Shown in pieces: positions 1 to 7,765 of a DNA stretch of 64,000 nt. This stretch comes from Knoellia sinensis KCTC 19936. Its GTDB lineage: Bacteria > Actinomycetota > Actinomycetes > Actinomycetales > Dermatophilaceae. The DNA lies in NCBI RefSeq assembly GCF_000768705.1, contig NZ_AVPJ01000003.1:248001-312000 (forward strand). The letters are read 5' to 3'. The notes below the pieces were generated by a model. It was not told where the DNA came from and ran no database searches. It saw only the letters and a list, made by a program, of their open reading frames with translations. Made by a program: the position numbers and the translations under genes. Position 1 is the first letter of the stretch, and each line of letters opens with the position of its first letter.

Positions 1-526
1 CCTGCGCGACCCCGAGACGCTCGCCCGCCCGTGGGCCATTCCGGGCACGCCCGGCCTCGAGCACCGCATCGGCGGCATCGAGAAGGCCGACGTCACCGGC
101 AACATCTCCTACGATCCCGACAACCACGACAAGATGACGCGCCTGCGCGCCGCCAAGGTCGCCGGCATCGCGGGCATTCCCGACCTCGCGGTCGAGGACC
201 CGTCGGGTGACGCGCGCGTGCTCATCCTCGGGTGGGGTTCAACCCAGGGACCGATCGCCGCTGCTGTCAGGGCTGTTCGCAACGCCGGCCACTCCGTCGC
301 CAGCGCGCACCTGCGCAACCTCAACCCCTTCCCCGCCAACCTCGGCGAGGTCCTGCGGTCCTACGACCGCGTCGTCGTCCCCGAGATGAACCTTGGCCAG
401 CTGTCGATGCTGCTGCGCGCCGAGTTCCTCGTCGACGTCCGCCCCCACACCTCCGTGCGAGGCCTGCCGTTCTCCACGGTCGATCTCGCCGACGTCATCC
501 TCACCCACCTCGAGGAGCTCAAGTGA
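1..526 (+). CDS. korA: 2-oxoacid:ferredoxin oxidoreductase alpha subunit, C-terminal part
   Basis: The reading frame is open from base 2 and the N-terminus lies outside the window. The visible 174 residues match the C-terminal part of KorA-type alpha subunits, including the 'PWAIPGTPGLEHRIGG' stretch and the later 'GWGSTQG' and 'NPFPANLGEVL' segments of the transketolase C-terminal-like fold. With KorB it decarboxylates 2-oxoglutarate (or another 2-oxoacid) to the acyl-CoA and reduces ferredoxin. Its stop overlaps the korB start (GTGA), so the two subunits are translationally coupled. The exact 2-oxoacid cannot be read from the sequence. Confidence 0.88.
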   Translation, partial: LRDPETLARPWAIPGTPGLEHRIGGIEKADVTGNISYDPDNHDKMTRLRAAKVAGIAGIPDLAVEDPSGDARVLILGWGSTQGPIAAAVRAVRNAGHSVASAHLRNLNPFPANLGEVLRSYDRVVVPEMNLGQLSMLLRAEFLVDVRPHTSVRGLPFSTVDLADVILTHLEELK

Positions 527-1665
527 CCGCCATCGACAACAGCCGCGACGCCCTGAACGCGACGGCTGGTGGAGTCGCCGCGAGCAACGGCGCACCGACG
601 CGCCCGAGCGGACTGGCCGGCATACCTCTGCTTGCTCCGGACGCGGCGAAGCAGACCAAGAAGGAGTTCACCTCCGACCAGGAGGTGCGCTGGTGCCCGG
701 GCTGCGGGGACTACGCGATCCTCGCGGCGGTGCAGTCGTTCCTGCCCGAGCTGGGACTCAAGCGCGAGAACATCACGTTCGTCTCCGGCATTGGTTGCTC
801 GAGCCGCTTCCCCTACTACCTCGACACCTATGGCATGCACTCGATCCACGGGCGTGCACCGTCGATCGCGACCGGCCTCGCCACGTCGCGGCCGGACCAG
901 AACGTGTGGGTCGTGACGGGTGACGGTGACGCGCTGTCGATCGGTGGCAACCACCTCATCCACGCGCTGCGCCGCAACGTCAACATGACGATCCTGCTGT
1001 TCAACAACGAGATCTACGGCCTGACCAAGGGTCAGTACTCCCCCACCTCGCGCGTCGGCCAGGTGACGAAGTCGACGCCGATGGGGTCGGTCGACCAGCC
1101 GTTCAACCCGGTGTCGTTGGCGCTCGGTGCGGAGGCGACCTTCGTCGCGCGCACCACGGACACTGATCGCAAGCACCTCACGGGCATCCTGCAGGCCGCC
1201 GCAGAGCACCGGGGGACCTCGCTCGTCGAGATCTATCAGAACTGCCCGATCTTCAACGACGGCGCGTTCGACCTCATCAAGGACCGCACTCAGCAGGAGG
1301 CGCGGCTCGTGCACCTCCTCGACGGCGAGCCGGTGCAGGTCGGCCCAGAGGACGACCGCAAGACCTTGGTCCGTATGCCGGGTGGTGGCCTCGAGTTCGT
1401 CCCTGCGGCTTCCGCAGAGGGCGCGGATGTCGTCGTGCACGACGCGGGTGCCGACGACCCGAGTCAGGCGTTCGCGTTGTCACGGCTCGACTCCCCCGAG
1501 ATGACGCACGTGCCGATGGGCATCTTCCGATCGGTGTCGCGTCCGACCTATGACGACGGGGTGCGCGCGCAGGTCGAGGCTGCGGTCACCACTGCTGGCG
1601 GTCCGGCGACGGACGACGACCTGGCCGCGCTGCTCCGTGGGCGTGACACCTGGACGGTGGCGTGA
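523..1665 (+). CDS. korB: 2-oxoacid:ferredoxin oxidoreductase beta subunit
   Basis: This is a 380-residue thiamine-diphosphate-binding subunit. Residues 57-64 are WCPGCGDY, which supplies cluster and cofactor ligands. Around residue 133 lies the TPP motif 'GDGDALSIGGNH', followed by 'NNEIYGLTKGQ'. I chose the GTG at 523 because it overlaps the korA stop in a GTGA arrangement; an open frame reaches back to 232 but only as the shadow of korA. The first ~50 residues are a low-complexity extension common in actinobacterial KorB. It forms the alpha-beta complex with the upstream gene. Confidence 0.93.
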   Translation: MTAIDNSRDALNATAGGVAASNGAPTRPSGLAGIPLLAPDAAKQTKKEFTSDQEVRWCPGCGDYAILAAVQSFLPELGLKRENITFVSGIGCSSRFPYYLDTYGMHSIHGRAPSIATGLATSRPDQNVWVVTGDGDALSIGGNHLIHALRRNVNMTILLFNNEIYGLTKGQYSPTSRVGQVTKSTPMGSVDQPFNPVSLALGAEATFVARTTDTDRKHLTGILQAAAEHRGTSLVEIYQNCPIFNDGAFDLIKDRTQQEARLVHLLDGEPVQVGPEDDRKTLVRMPGGGLEFVPAASAEGADVVVHDAGADDPSQAFALSRLDSPEMTHVPMGIFRSVSRPTYDDGVRAQVEAAVTTAGGPATDDDLAALLRGRDTWTVA

Positions 1666-1678
1666 CGTTGGCGTCGAG

Positions 1679-2641
1679 ATGACGCCATTGGACGGCGACC
1701 ACGAAGTCAGGCGCGGGACTGCCTTTGGCTTTGCGGCCTATGGCATCTGGGGCCTGTTCCCGCTCTATTTCCACGCCCTCAAGCCGTCGGGTGCGTTCGA
1801 GATCCTCGCGCACCGGATCCTGTGGACGCTGGCGTTCTGTGCCCTGGTCCTCATGGTGCGCCGGGACTGGGCGTGGCTGCGGACTGTGGTGGCTCGCCCG
1901 CGGCTGCTCGGCGGGCTGACGCTCGCAGCGCTGCTCATCGCGGTCAACTGGGTCATCTATGTGTTGGCCGTCATCACGGGGCGGACGTATGCCGCTGCGC
2001 TGGGCTACTTCCTGAACCCCATCGTGACGGTGGGGCTCGGGGTGGTGGTGCTGCGCGAGCGGCTGCGACCGCTTCAGTGGGCTGCGGTGGCGGTCGCTGC
2101 TGTCGCGGCCGTGTATCTCACCGTTGCCGGCGGCGAGTTCCCGTGGATCGCACTGTCGTTGGCGTTCTCGTTCGCGTTCTACGGGTTGGTCAAGAAGAAG
2201 GTCGGCGCGACGCTCGACGCGATGCACTCGCTGACTGTCGAGACGCTGGTGCTCGCACCCGTGGCCGTCGGGGTGCTGGTGTGGTTGGGCTCGCAGGGCT
2301 CCCTCACCTTCGGCGGCGAGGGCCCGTGGCACACGGGACTGCTCGTGGCCGCTGGCGTGGTGACGGCGATCCCGTTGCTGTTCTTTGCTGCAGCCGCCCG
2401 GCGGGTCCCGCTGGTGACGATCGGTCTCATCCAGTTCATCACGCCGATGCTGCAGCTGGTCATCGGAGTCGTGCTGCTCAGGGAAAACGTGTCGGGCGCC
2501 CTGTGGGTCGGGTTCGGGATCGTCTGGGTGGCGTTGGTGCTGCTGTCCATCGACTCACTCCGCCAGGCTCACCGGACACGCCGCGCCCGCCGCGTGGCCG
2601 AGCGTGACCCCGCCTTCGCCACGACCGAGCCCTGCCCCTGA
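1679..2641 (+). CDS. rarD: RarD-type EamA/DMT family transporter
   Basis: The product is 320 residues and almost entirely hydrophobic, with about ten predicted membrane spans. It begins 'GTAFGFAAYGIWGLFPLYF', the typical RarD opening, and carries 'NWVIYVLAVITGR' and 'AALGYFLNPI' in the first EamA repeat. These are hallmarks of RarD (chloramphenicol-sensitive protein family), an inner-membrane drug/metabolite transporter whose natural substrate is not established. I chose the ATG at 1679, 13 bases after the korB stop; the open frame extends further only inside korB. Confidence 0.88.
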   Translation: MTPLDGDHEVRRGTAFGFAAYGIWGLFPLYFHALKPSGAFEILAHRILWTLAFCALVLMVRRDWAWLRTVVARPRLLGGLTLAALLIAVNWVIYVLAVITGRTYAAALGYFLNPIVTVGLGVVVLRERLRPLQWAAVAVAAVAAVYLTVAGGEFPWIALSLAFSFAFYGLVKKKVGATLDAMHSLTVETLVLAPVAVGVLVWLGSQGSLTFGGEGPWHTGLLVAAGVVTAIPLLFFAAAARRVPLVTIGLIQFITPMLQLVIGVVLLRENVSGALWVGFGIVWVALVLLSIDSLRQAHRTRRARRVAERDPAFATTEPCP

Positions 2642-2660
2642 TGTCAGGCCGTGGCAGCGA

Positions 2661-3149
2661 TCAGACGGTTCCGGTGACGTAGAAGACCCGGCACTGGCCG
2701 CTCGCGGTTTCGGTCACCGCCAGCTCGCGGTAGCGAGAGTCATCGGACAACTCCTGGCTGAGGAAGGGCGTGTCACCGTCGACCGCCCAGTCGCGCTCGC
2801 CTGCCAGCCCCCACATCAGGGCGGCCGGCGACAGTTCCGTAGAACCGAGCTTTTCCGTCACGCCTGCAGACCTGAGGAAATCCGGAATGTCCTGACACCC
2901 CGTGACAAAGGTCAGGTCGAGGGAGACCTCACGGTTGGCGTCAGCCGAGTACCGAACGTCTGACGCGTCGGCCGGGAGGGCAACGTGATTCAGCCGTAGC
3001 GCCTCGTCGAGGGTGATGCCGGTTTGGGAGTCGGGGTACGCCCGTGGATCCGCCGCCCCCGGGACCCCGCACGACACGAGGAGACCCACCAACGCCATCA
3101 GGAGCATCGAGGTCATCAGTGTCGAACCCTTGAACCAGCGTTCAGTCAC
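2661..3149 (-). CDS. putative lipoprotein of unknown function
   Basis: This 162-residue protein has a basic start (R4, K7), a hydrophobic stretch and a lipobox 'LVSC' near residue 27, so it is probably exported and lipid-anchored. The mature part has three further cysteines that could form disulfides and ends '[10 protein letters not shown]'. I do not recognise the family. The GTG start overlaps the stop of the upstream vapC by 8 bases, so it may be cotranscribed with the toxin-antitoxin pair, although the two need not be related in function. Confidence 0.65.
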   Translation of the reverse strand: MTERWFKGSTLMTSMLLMALVGLLVSCGVPGAADPRAYPDSQTGITLDEALRLNHVALPADASDVRYSADANREVSLDLTFVTGCQDIPDFLRSAGVTEKLGSTELSPAALMWGLAGERDWAVDGDTPFLSQELSDDSRYRELAVTETASGQCRVFYVTGTV

Positions 3150-3570
3150 GAGCGGCCTTGGTTCGCCATGGGTCGAGGCAGGCGACGCCCAGCGGTGTGA
3201 AGTGCTTGACGTTGCGGGTCACGACAGTCATCTCGGCTGCCTCAGCGATCGCGGCGATGAGCGCGTCGTCGAAGGGTGCGTGTTCGGGAACCCGGTAGGC
3301 GGCGAGGAGCCGCGCAGCCGCTAGGTCGAACGACAGCACGCGGTCGGCGAACGCCGGCAGGACGTTGCCCTCGAACCAACGGCGCAGCACCGCCCCCTGC
3401 ACCGCGTCGGACCGCTCCTTCGCGACGACTCCTCGTTCGATCTCGGCGATGGTCGTCGCGGCGACGAACTGGTCCGCGATCGGCACAGACACCGCCCAGG
3501 CCTCGACGGCCGGGTGCCTCCCGCGGATACGTAGGGCTGACACCACGTTGGTGTCGAGGACATAACTCAC
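3142..3570 (-). CDS. vapC: PIN-domain toxin, VapC/FitB type
   Basis: This 142-residue PIN-domain protein should be an Mg2+-dependent ribonuclease toxin. It starts 'YVLDTNVV' with the first acidic residue at D6. Further conserved acids are E43/E45 ('AEIERG') and D101/D102 ('FDDALIA'), and the end carries 'TRNVKHF' around residues 118-124, as in FitB-like members. The ATG overlaps the end of the antitoxin gene by four bases (ATGA). The antitoxin is encoded first and should neutralise it and repress the operon. Confidence 0.9.
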   Translation of the reverse strand: MSYVLDTNVVSALRIRGRHPAVEAWAVSVPIADQFVAATTIAEIERGVVAKERSDAVQGAVLRRWFEGNVLPAFADRVLSFDLAAARLLAAYRVPEHAPFDDALIAAIAEAAEMTVVTRNVKHFTPLGVACLDPWRTKAARD

Positions 3571-3794
3571 AGGTCAGCGCTGCGCGCGTTGAGCCCCAGT
3601 CGCTCAGGCTCGAACTCGATCTCCACACCCAGGTCGGTGCTCAGGAGATCCACGATCGTCGGCTCGTCACCCTCAAGGGCGCGGGCCAGCAGTTCGCGAG
3701 CTTCGGCCTCCACCGAGCGGTGGTGCCGCTTGGCGCGCGCCTTGATTGCCGCCTTGGTCCCGGCGGGCAGATTGCGGATGAGGATCTGTTCCAC
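3567..3794 (-). CDS. vapB: FitA/VapB-like ribbon-helix-helix antitoxin
   Basis: This 75-residue protein begins '[21 protein letters not shown]', a ribbon-helix-helix DNA-binding region like FitA/StbC. The C-terminal half ('[15 protein letters not shown]') should wrap the PIN toxin. An ATG-started frame exists from 3839. I prefer the GTG at 3794 because an AGGAGGAG ribosome-binding site lies just upstream and the longer version would translate the palindromic operator. Its stop overlaps the vapC start. Confidence 0.85.
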   Translation of the reverse strand: MEQILIRNLPAGTKAAIKARAKRHHRSVEAEARELLARALEGDEPTIVDLLSTDLGVEIEFEPERLGLNARSADL

Positions 3795-3809
3795 GACAAC
3801 CCCTCCTCC

Positions 3810-3831
3810 TGATATCAGGACAATGATATCA
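3810..3831. promoter_or_regulatory. twin TGATATCA palindrome, candidate operator of vapBC
   Basis: Two identical 8-base palindromes TGATATCA (3810-3817 and 3824-3831) are separated by six bases just upstream of the antitoxin ribosome-binding site. FitA of Neisseria binds an inverted repeat with TGCTATCA/TGATAGCA arms, so similarity to FitAB supports autorepression here. The binding role is inferred. Confidence 0.65.
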
Positions 3832-3863
3832 AGAGGCATTGATTCTGTCCCTGGCCCTCCGCG

Positions 3864-4106
3864 CTACGTGCGGTGCAGACCCTTCTGGACCACTCGTGTG
3901 GTCGATGCCGGGGACGCCGCAAGTTTGTCAACCGGCCGGACAGGCCTGGGCTGAAGGTCGCCCCCGCAGTTCGGGCACCCACCACCCAAGCACGAGTCGA
4001 CGCAGGAAGTGCACCACGTGCACTCGAAGGTGCAGATCATCGCGTCCGGTGACTCCGGCGCAAGGTCGACATCACAGCACTCGCAGTTCGGACGAATCTC
4101 CAGCAC
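3864..4106 (-). CDS. DUF1272 domain-containing small zinc-binding protein
   Basis: This 80-residue cysteine-rich protein begins 'LEIRPNCECCDVDL' and continues with 'CTFECTWCTSC' and 'GGCPNCGGDLQPRP', the full cysteine pattern of the DUF1272 family. It probably binds one or two zinc ions; the family has no established function. The GTG start at 4106 has no ribosome-binding site but a TACCTT -10 element six bases upstream, so the mRNA is probably leaderless. Confidence 0.87.
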   Translation of the reverse strand: MLEIRPNCECCDVDLAPESPDAMICTFECTWCTSCVDSCLGGGCPNCGGDLQPRPVRPVDKLAASPASTTRVVQKGLHRT

Positions 4107-4112
4107 GGCGTC

Positions 4113-4118
4113 AAGGTA
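4113..4118 (-). promoter_or_regulatory. -10 element of leaderless DUF1272 gene
   Basis: On the minus strand TACCTT is followed by six bases and the GTG start. This TANNNT plus 6-7 base spacing recurs before several genes in the window. Confidence 0.5.
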
Positions 4119-4175
4119 TCGGCCGGCCCCGCGTGCTTCGCGACGGCGTGGCTCACCGAGGAACCGCTGACAGGA

Positions 4176-4442
4176 TCACGATGCTGCGTAGCGCTGGCGC
4201 ACAGCCTCACCGCTCGTGCCGATGGCCTCACCGAGTTCACGCCATGAGACGTGAGCTGCGCGCGCTTGCTGAATGGCTTCGGCCAACTCCTTCTCGGCGG
4301 CTGCCCGCCGGAACGCGGCGAGCTTGACTGCCATGAGCGGCGAAAGCGGCGCGTCAAGGTCTCCCGCTTTGGGTTGGTAGTTCTCGAAGACATCCGCCAG
4401 CTGGTCAGCGTGCTCGATGAGATCCTTCAGCGAACGTCGCAT
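4176..4442 (-). CDS. small HTH protein, candidate antitoxin
   Basis: This 88-residue, mostly helical protein has a C-terminal helix-turn-helix-like segment 'SWRELGEAIGTSGEAVRQRY' (about residues 66-85). The N-terminal half is acidic and could bind a partner. It begins four bases after the stop of the upstream 79-residue gene and has a good site (GAGGTGA, four bases before the ATG). The order putative toxin then DNA-binding antitoxin resembles BrnTA or HigBA. The antitoxin role is inferred from size, order and the HTH. Confidence 0.6.
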   Translation of the reverse strand: MRRSLKDLIEHADQLADVFENYQPKAGDLDAPLSPLMAVKLAAFRRAAAEKELAEAIQQARAAHVSWRELGEAIGTSGEAVRQRYAAS

Positions 4443-4446
4443 GGGA

Positions 4447-4686
4447 TCACCTCAGGTACTTGGTTCGGGCAGGGCGCAGGGCGTGCACGACGGCGAGTTC
4501 TCCACCCCACCAGGCGACGACACCGACCTCAACGGGCGCTCCGGTCGCGTCCGGCCCGATGAACATCACCAGGTCGTCGGACTGACTCACGTGGTGGGTG
4601 GCGAATCGGAGCGCGTGGAGCATGTCGGCCTCCGAAGCTCCGTGACGATGGGCTGATTCCAAGATGATGGGCTCGTCGTTGACCAC
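4447..4686 (-). CDS. small protein, candidate toxin partner of the downstream HTH protein
   Basis: This protein has about 79 residues. It contains 'HGASEADMLHALRF', then 'DDLVMFIGPD', 'EVGVVAWW' and 'VVHALRPARTKYL'. The order of an N-terminal helix, four strands and a C-terminal basic R-x-K-Y-L recalls compact BrnT/RelE-fold proteins, but it is shorter than BrnT and I cannot name the family. I prefer the GTG at 4686 because AAGGTGA lies six bases upstream; a GTG at 4692 abuts that site. A strong promoter with an inverted repeat precedes it. Confidence 0.6.
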   Translation of the reverse strand: MVNDEPIILESAHRHGASEADMLHALRFATHHVSQSDDLVMFIGPDATGAPVEVGVVAWWGGELAVVHALRPARTKYLR

Positions 4687-4707
4687 GCCCACTCACCTTC
4701 TTTCGCA

Positions 4708-4736
4708 AAGTTACTTGCGACAAGATTCCTTGTCAA
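4708..4736 (-). promoter_or_regulatory. consensus-like promoter with overlapping inverted repeat
   Basis: On the minus strand TTGACA (4731-4736) and TAACTT (4708-4713) are spaced by exactly 17 bases, the best sigma-70-type promoter I saw. An inverted repeat ACAAG-N4-CTTGT (4720-4733) overlaps the -35 and spacer and is a candidate operator for the HTH protein. Bases 4740-4874, up to the end of the next gene, hold nothing else I recognise. Confidence 0.65.
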
Positions 4737-4874
4737 CGGCACGCCGACACGACGTCAAGCGGCCCGTCGTTGCTCACGAACGGAGGACGCCTATCCCATC
4801 GCAGAGCACCGACAGAAGGTGGCCACGCCGCCCTCTCGCTCCGGCGCAACGACCTCAGTCACATCACGCGCGCG

Positions 4875-5264
4875 TCACTCGACGTCACTCCGGGTGAACG
4901 TGACCGAGTCGTCGCCACCTCCGACGAGATCCCAATCCGGTCCCGATCGCCTCAGCTGCATGAGGAACCCCGCCCCGTCGAGGTCCGGGGAATCCGCAGA
5001 GTCGAGCGTGAAGAACAGGCCCTCGTCACCGACGCGCTCCCAGGTTCCACGGCCGTCCAACTCGGACGCGTCTCCGGCCCCAACCAGGCCCCTGGGGAAG
5101 TCAACGATCTCGAACGAGCCACTCTCCACGATCGTCACCGATGCTCGGTCGTTCGACTGCCACACACCCGGGAGGTCCGCATCGTTTGGCGTTCCCGAGC
5201 AGCCAACCAGCACGAGCAGAAGTCCGACGCCCATGATGCGGAGAGCCGCCGCGAGAAGACCCAT
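4875..5264 (-). CDS. putative lipoprotein
   Basis: This 129-residue protein has an N-terminal hydrophobic segment and lipobox 'LVGC' ending near residue 22. The mature part ('LPGVWQSNDRASVTIVESGSF', then 'GTWERVGDEGLFFTLD') looks like a small beta-rich domain of the kind often found in extracytoplasmic lipoproteins. It starts three bases after the stop of the sugar-lactone oxidase gene and is probably the last gene of that operon. Function unknown. Confidence 0.65.
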   Translation of the reverse strand: MGLLAAALRIMGVGLLLVLVGCSGTPNDADLPGVWQSNDRASVTIVESGSFEIVDFPRGLVGAGDASELDGRGTWERVGDEGLFFTLDSADSPDLDGAGFLMQLRRSGPDWDLVGGGDDSVTFTRSDVE

Positions 5265-5267
5265 GGT

Positions 5268-6596
5268 TCAGGCGCCCAGCACGTGGGTGAGGTGGTCGTT
5301 GGCGAAGCGGCGGTCGGGGTCGACCCGGTCCCGGACTCGCAGCACGTCCCCGAACCTCGGATACAGCCGCGCGAAGTCCTCCGCGCCCAACGTGTGCAGC
5401 TTCCCCCAGTGCGGCCGCCCATCGTGCTCGCGCACGATCGACTCGAACGCCGCAAAGATCCCTCCGTCGTCCATCCGGTGGTACTGCTGCACCGCGACAT
5501 AGGCACTTTCCCGCTCGTATGCCGTCGACAGCCACACGTCGTCGGCTCCGAGTGAGCGGATCTCGGCCGGGAACGGGTAGGCCGTGCCGTGCTTGTCGAT
5601 CCACGCGCGCAGCTCGCCGATGACGGCGGGCAGGGAGGCGAGCGGGACGGCATACTCGCTCTCCTTGAAGCGAACCTTCCGCGAACTGCAGAAGACCTTC
5701 CACGAGACGTCCGTGTGGTCCTTGTTGCCGATCGCCCGGCCGCTGATCTCGTTGATGACGGGGGCCAGACGGGGTGCCGCGGCAGCAAGACGATTGACCG
5801 CCTCCAACGTCCTGTTGCCGAGGAGTTCGTCGTCAAGCCACGCCTGCCAGCGTGGTTGCGACTCCCCTGCGTCAGACGAATCGACCCGCGAATTCCGCTT
5901 CAGGAGAACGCGATCCGAGTGCTTGAACCACAGGACGTCAACATGGTCGTGTTCAGCGACCATCTGCTCATAGTTGGCGAGGACGTCCGACAACCGCGCC
6001 TGCGTCTCCAGCGCACGCAGCCGGAACGCCGGCACGCACTGCAGTTCCACCTCGGTCACGACGCCGAACGCTCCCAGCCCCACCCGTGCCGCTTCGAACA
6101 GCTCGACATCGTGCGCATCATCAACGGACACAACCGATCCATCAGCCAACACGAGAGTCAGCCCCACCACGGCCGAGGCGATGCCCTGATGCCGCACCCC
6201 CGTCCCGTGCGTCCCTGTCGCGATGGCACCCGCGATCGTCTGGCGGTCGATGTCACCGAGATTGGGCAGGGCCAACCCCAGCCCCTCGAGGATGGGGTTG
6301 AGCACGTGCAGCGGGGTGCCGCCGGCGACTCGAACCCGACCGAGCGCTCGGTCGACGTCGAGGATGCCGCTGAGGTGAGTCAGCCGCACATGCGTCCCGT
6401 CGGTGGCGCACAACGGCGTGAACGAGTGCCCCGACCCCACGACCCTGACCTTCTCGCCGCGCGCAGCCGCGCTCACCACAACGTCGGCCACCTCGTCCGA
6501 GCAGCGCGGCTCCACTACGCGCGCCGGCGACGCCGAAGCAGTGCCGGCCCAGTTGGTCCACGTCGGCGTCCGTTCGCGCCCCGTCGTGGTCGTCAT
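5268..6596 (-). CDS. FAD-linked sugar-lactone oxidase (D-arabinono-1,4-lactone oxidase-like)
   Basis: The 442-residue protein has an N-terminal FAD_binding_4 (PCMH-type) domain with 'VRVVGSGHSFTPL' and 'GDIDRQTIAGAIATGTHGTG', and a C-terminal ALO domain ending 'DPDRRFANDHLTHVLG'. Relatives oxidise aldono-1,4-lactones such as gulono- or arabinono-lactone with oxygen or another acceptor. The frame is open to 6839, but the ATG at 6596 overlaps the stop of the upstream gene (ATGA) and gives the normal family length. 'HWGKLHT' near residue 380 lies in the catalytic domain. Substrate is inferred only at family level. Confidence 0.85.
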   Translation of the reverse strand: MTTTTGRERTPTWTNWAGTASASPARVVEPRCSDEVADVVVSAAARGEKVRVVGSGHSFTPLCATDGTHVRLTHLSGILDVDRALGRVRVAGGTPLHVLNPILEGLGLALPNLGDIDRQTIAGAIATGTHGTGVRHQGIASAVVGLTLVLADGSVVSVDDAHDVELFEAARVGLGAFGVVTEVELQCVPAFRLRALETQARLSDVLANYEQMVAEHDHVDVLWFKHSDRVLLKRNSRVDSSDAGESQPRWQAWLDDELLGNRTLEAVNRLAAAAPRLAPVINEISGRAIGNKDHTDVSWKVFCSSRKVRFKESEYAVPLASLPAVIGELRAWIDKHGTAYPFPAEIRSLGADDVWLSTAYERESAYVAVQQYHRMDDGGIFAAFESIVREHDGRPHWGKLHTLGAEDFARLYPRFGDVLRVRDRVDPDRRFANDHLTHVLGA

Positions 6597-7765
6597 CCGA
6601 AGTTCTGCCCTTCTCCGCGATAGCTCGGGACGGTCTCGACGAGACGGCCCTGCTGGACGAGGTGCACGTGGTCGAACCGCTCGAGCAACTCCCCAGCCTT
6701 GGCGCCGCGCATCCACACACGGTCGCCGAGGCGCAGCCGATCCGCGGCTCTGCCCCGCAGGGGAGTCTGCACCTCGCCGGCCCCTTCCGTACGCAGCAGT
6801 GACAGGGCTCGCCCGATCGGGCTGGGAAGCCGGGACCACCCCGGCTCGCCGCTCGCGACATAACCGCCGCCGTATGCCGTGACGATCCCCTTCCCGGGCC
6901 GCCTCACCACCGGGAGCGCAAAGACCATTGCCGGCCGTGGCGTGAAGTCGTCGTAGGCGTCGAAGAGCGCCGGGCCGTAGAGGCCCGAGCCCGCAGCGAA
7001 CTCCGTCAGGGTGTCGGCCGCAGCGAGACGGGAGAGGCTGCCAGTGCCGCCGCCGTTGACGAACTCGAGGTCTGTGAGCGCGCGGACCGCCTCGACCAAG
7101 GGCGCCCGTCGCTCGGCGAGATCGCTCAGGGACCTCTTCTTGAGGGCCGCGAGATGAGGGCCCCGATCGGGCAGCCCGGCGACCTGGGCGTCATAGAACA
7201 TGACGCCCACGACGCGCAGTCCGACGTCCAGAGCCGCCCGCGTCACGGCGAGCGCGTCGGCGGGCGTCCGCAGGGGCGACCGCCGCACCCCGAGGTGCAA
7301 CCGCCCCACCCGCAGCGAGCTGTCGACGTCGAGCGCGACACGCACCCCACTCCGGACGCCCACGACATCGGCCAGGAAGCGCACCTGCTCGACACTGTCG
7401 ATCGTCAACGTGATCTCGTCACGCAGCTGCTCGTCCTCGGCGACGACGCGGATCCACTCGACGTCCACGCTCGGGTAGGCCACGAAGACGTCCGTGAAGC
7501 CCTGGCGAGCGAGCCACACGGCCTCGGGGACGGCATACGCCATGATCCCGGCGAAGCCGGGTCGGTCGAGGACTCGACGCAGCAGCGAGCGGCAGCGCAC
7601 CGACTTGCTCGCGACCCGAATCGGTCGGCCTGCCGCCCGCCGCACGAGGTCATCGGCGTTGACGTCGAACGCGTCAAGATCGACGGTCACCAGGGGCGCC
7701 GGCAACCCGGCGGTCGCGGTCTCGAGCGCGTCGATGTCGACGAACGGTTCGGGTCTGCGACTCAT
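6593..7765 (-). CDS. alanine racemase-like PLP enzyme (amino acid deaminase/aldolase type)
   Basis: This 390-residue protein has an alanine-racemase N-terminal barrel. 'LVTVDLDAFDVNADDLVRRA' leads to 'VASKSVRCR', whose lysine should bind PLP. 'FVNGGGTGSLS' resembles the phosphate-binding glycine segment. The C-terminal beta domain includes 'RLRLGDRVWMRGAKAGEL'. Family members include D-threonine aldolases and D-serine dehydratases; I cannot tell which reaction applies. It overlaps both neighbours by four bases, between a GlxA-type regulator and the lactone oxidase, so these three genes form one operon. Confidence 0.82.
   Translation of the reverse strand: MSRRPEPFVDIDALETATAGLPAPLVTVDLDAFDVNADDLVRRAAGRPIRVASKSVRCRSLLRRVLDRPGFAGIMAYAVPEAVWLARQGFTDVFVAYPSVDVEWIRVVAEDEQLRDEITLTIDSVEQVRFLADVVGVRSGVRVALDVDSSLRVGRLHLGVRRSPLRTPADALAVTRAALDVGLRVVGVMFYDAQVAGLPDRGPHLAALKKRSLSDLAERRAPLVEAVRALTDLEFVNGGGTGSLSRLAAADTLTEFAAGSGLYGPALFDAYDDFTPRPAMVFALPVVRRPGKGIVTAYGGGYVASGEPGWSRLPSPIGRALSLLRTEGAGEVQTPLRGRAADRLRLGDRVWMRGAKAGELLERFDHVHLVQQGRLVETVPSYRGEGQNFG

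Noticed and set aside
232-522. N-terminal extension of korB to 232
   Set aside because: It lies in another frame of korA and lacks any KorB similarity; the GTG at 523 with a GTGA overlap explains the start.
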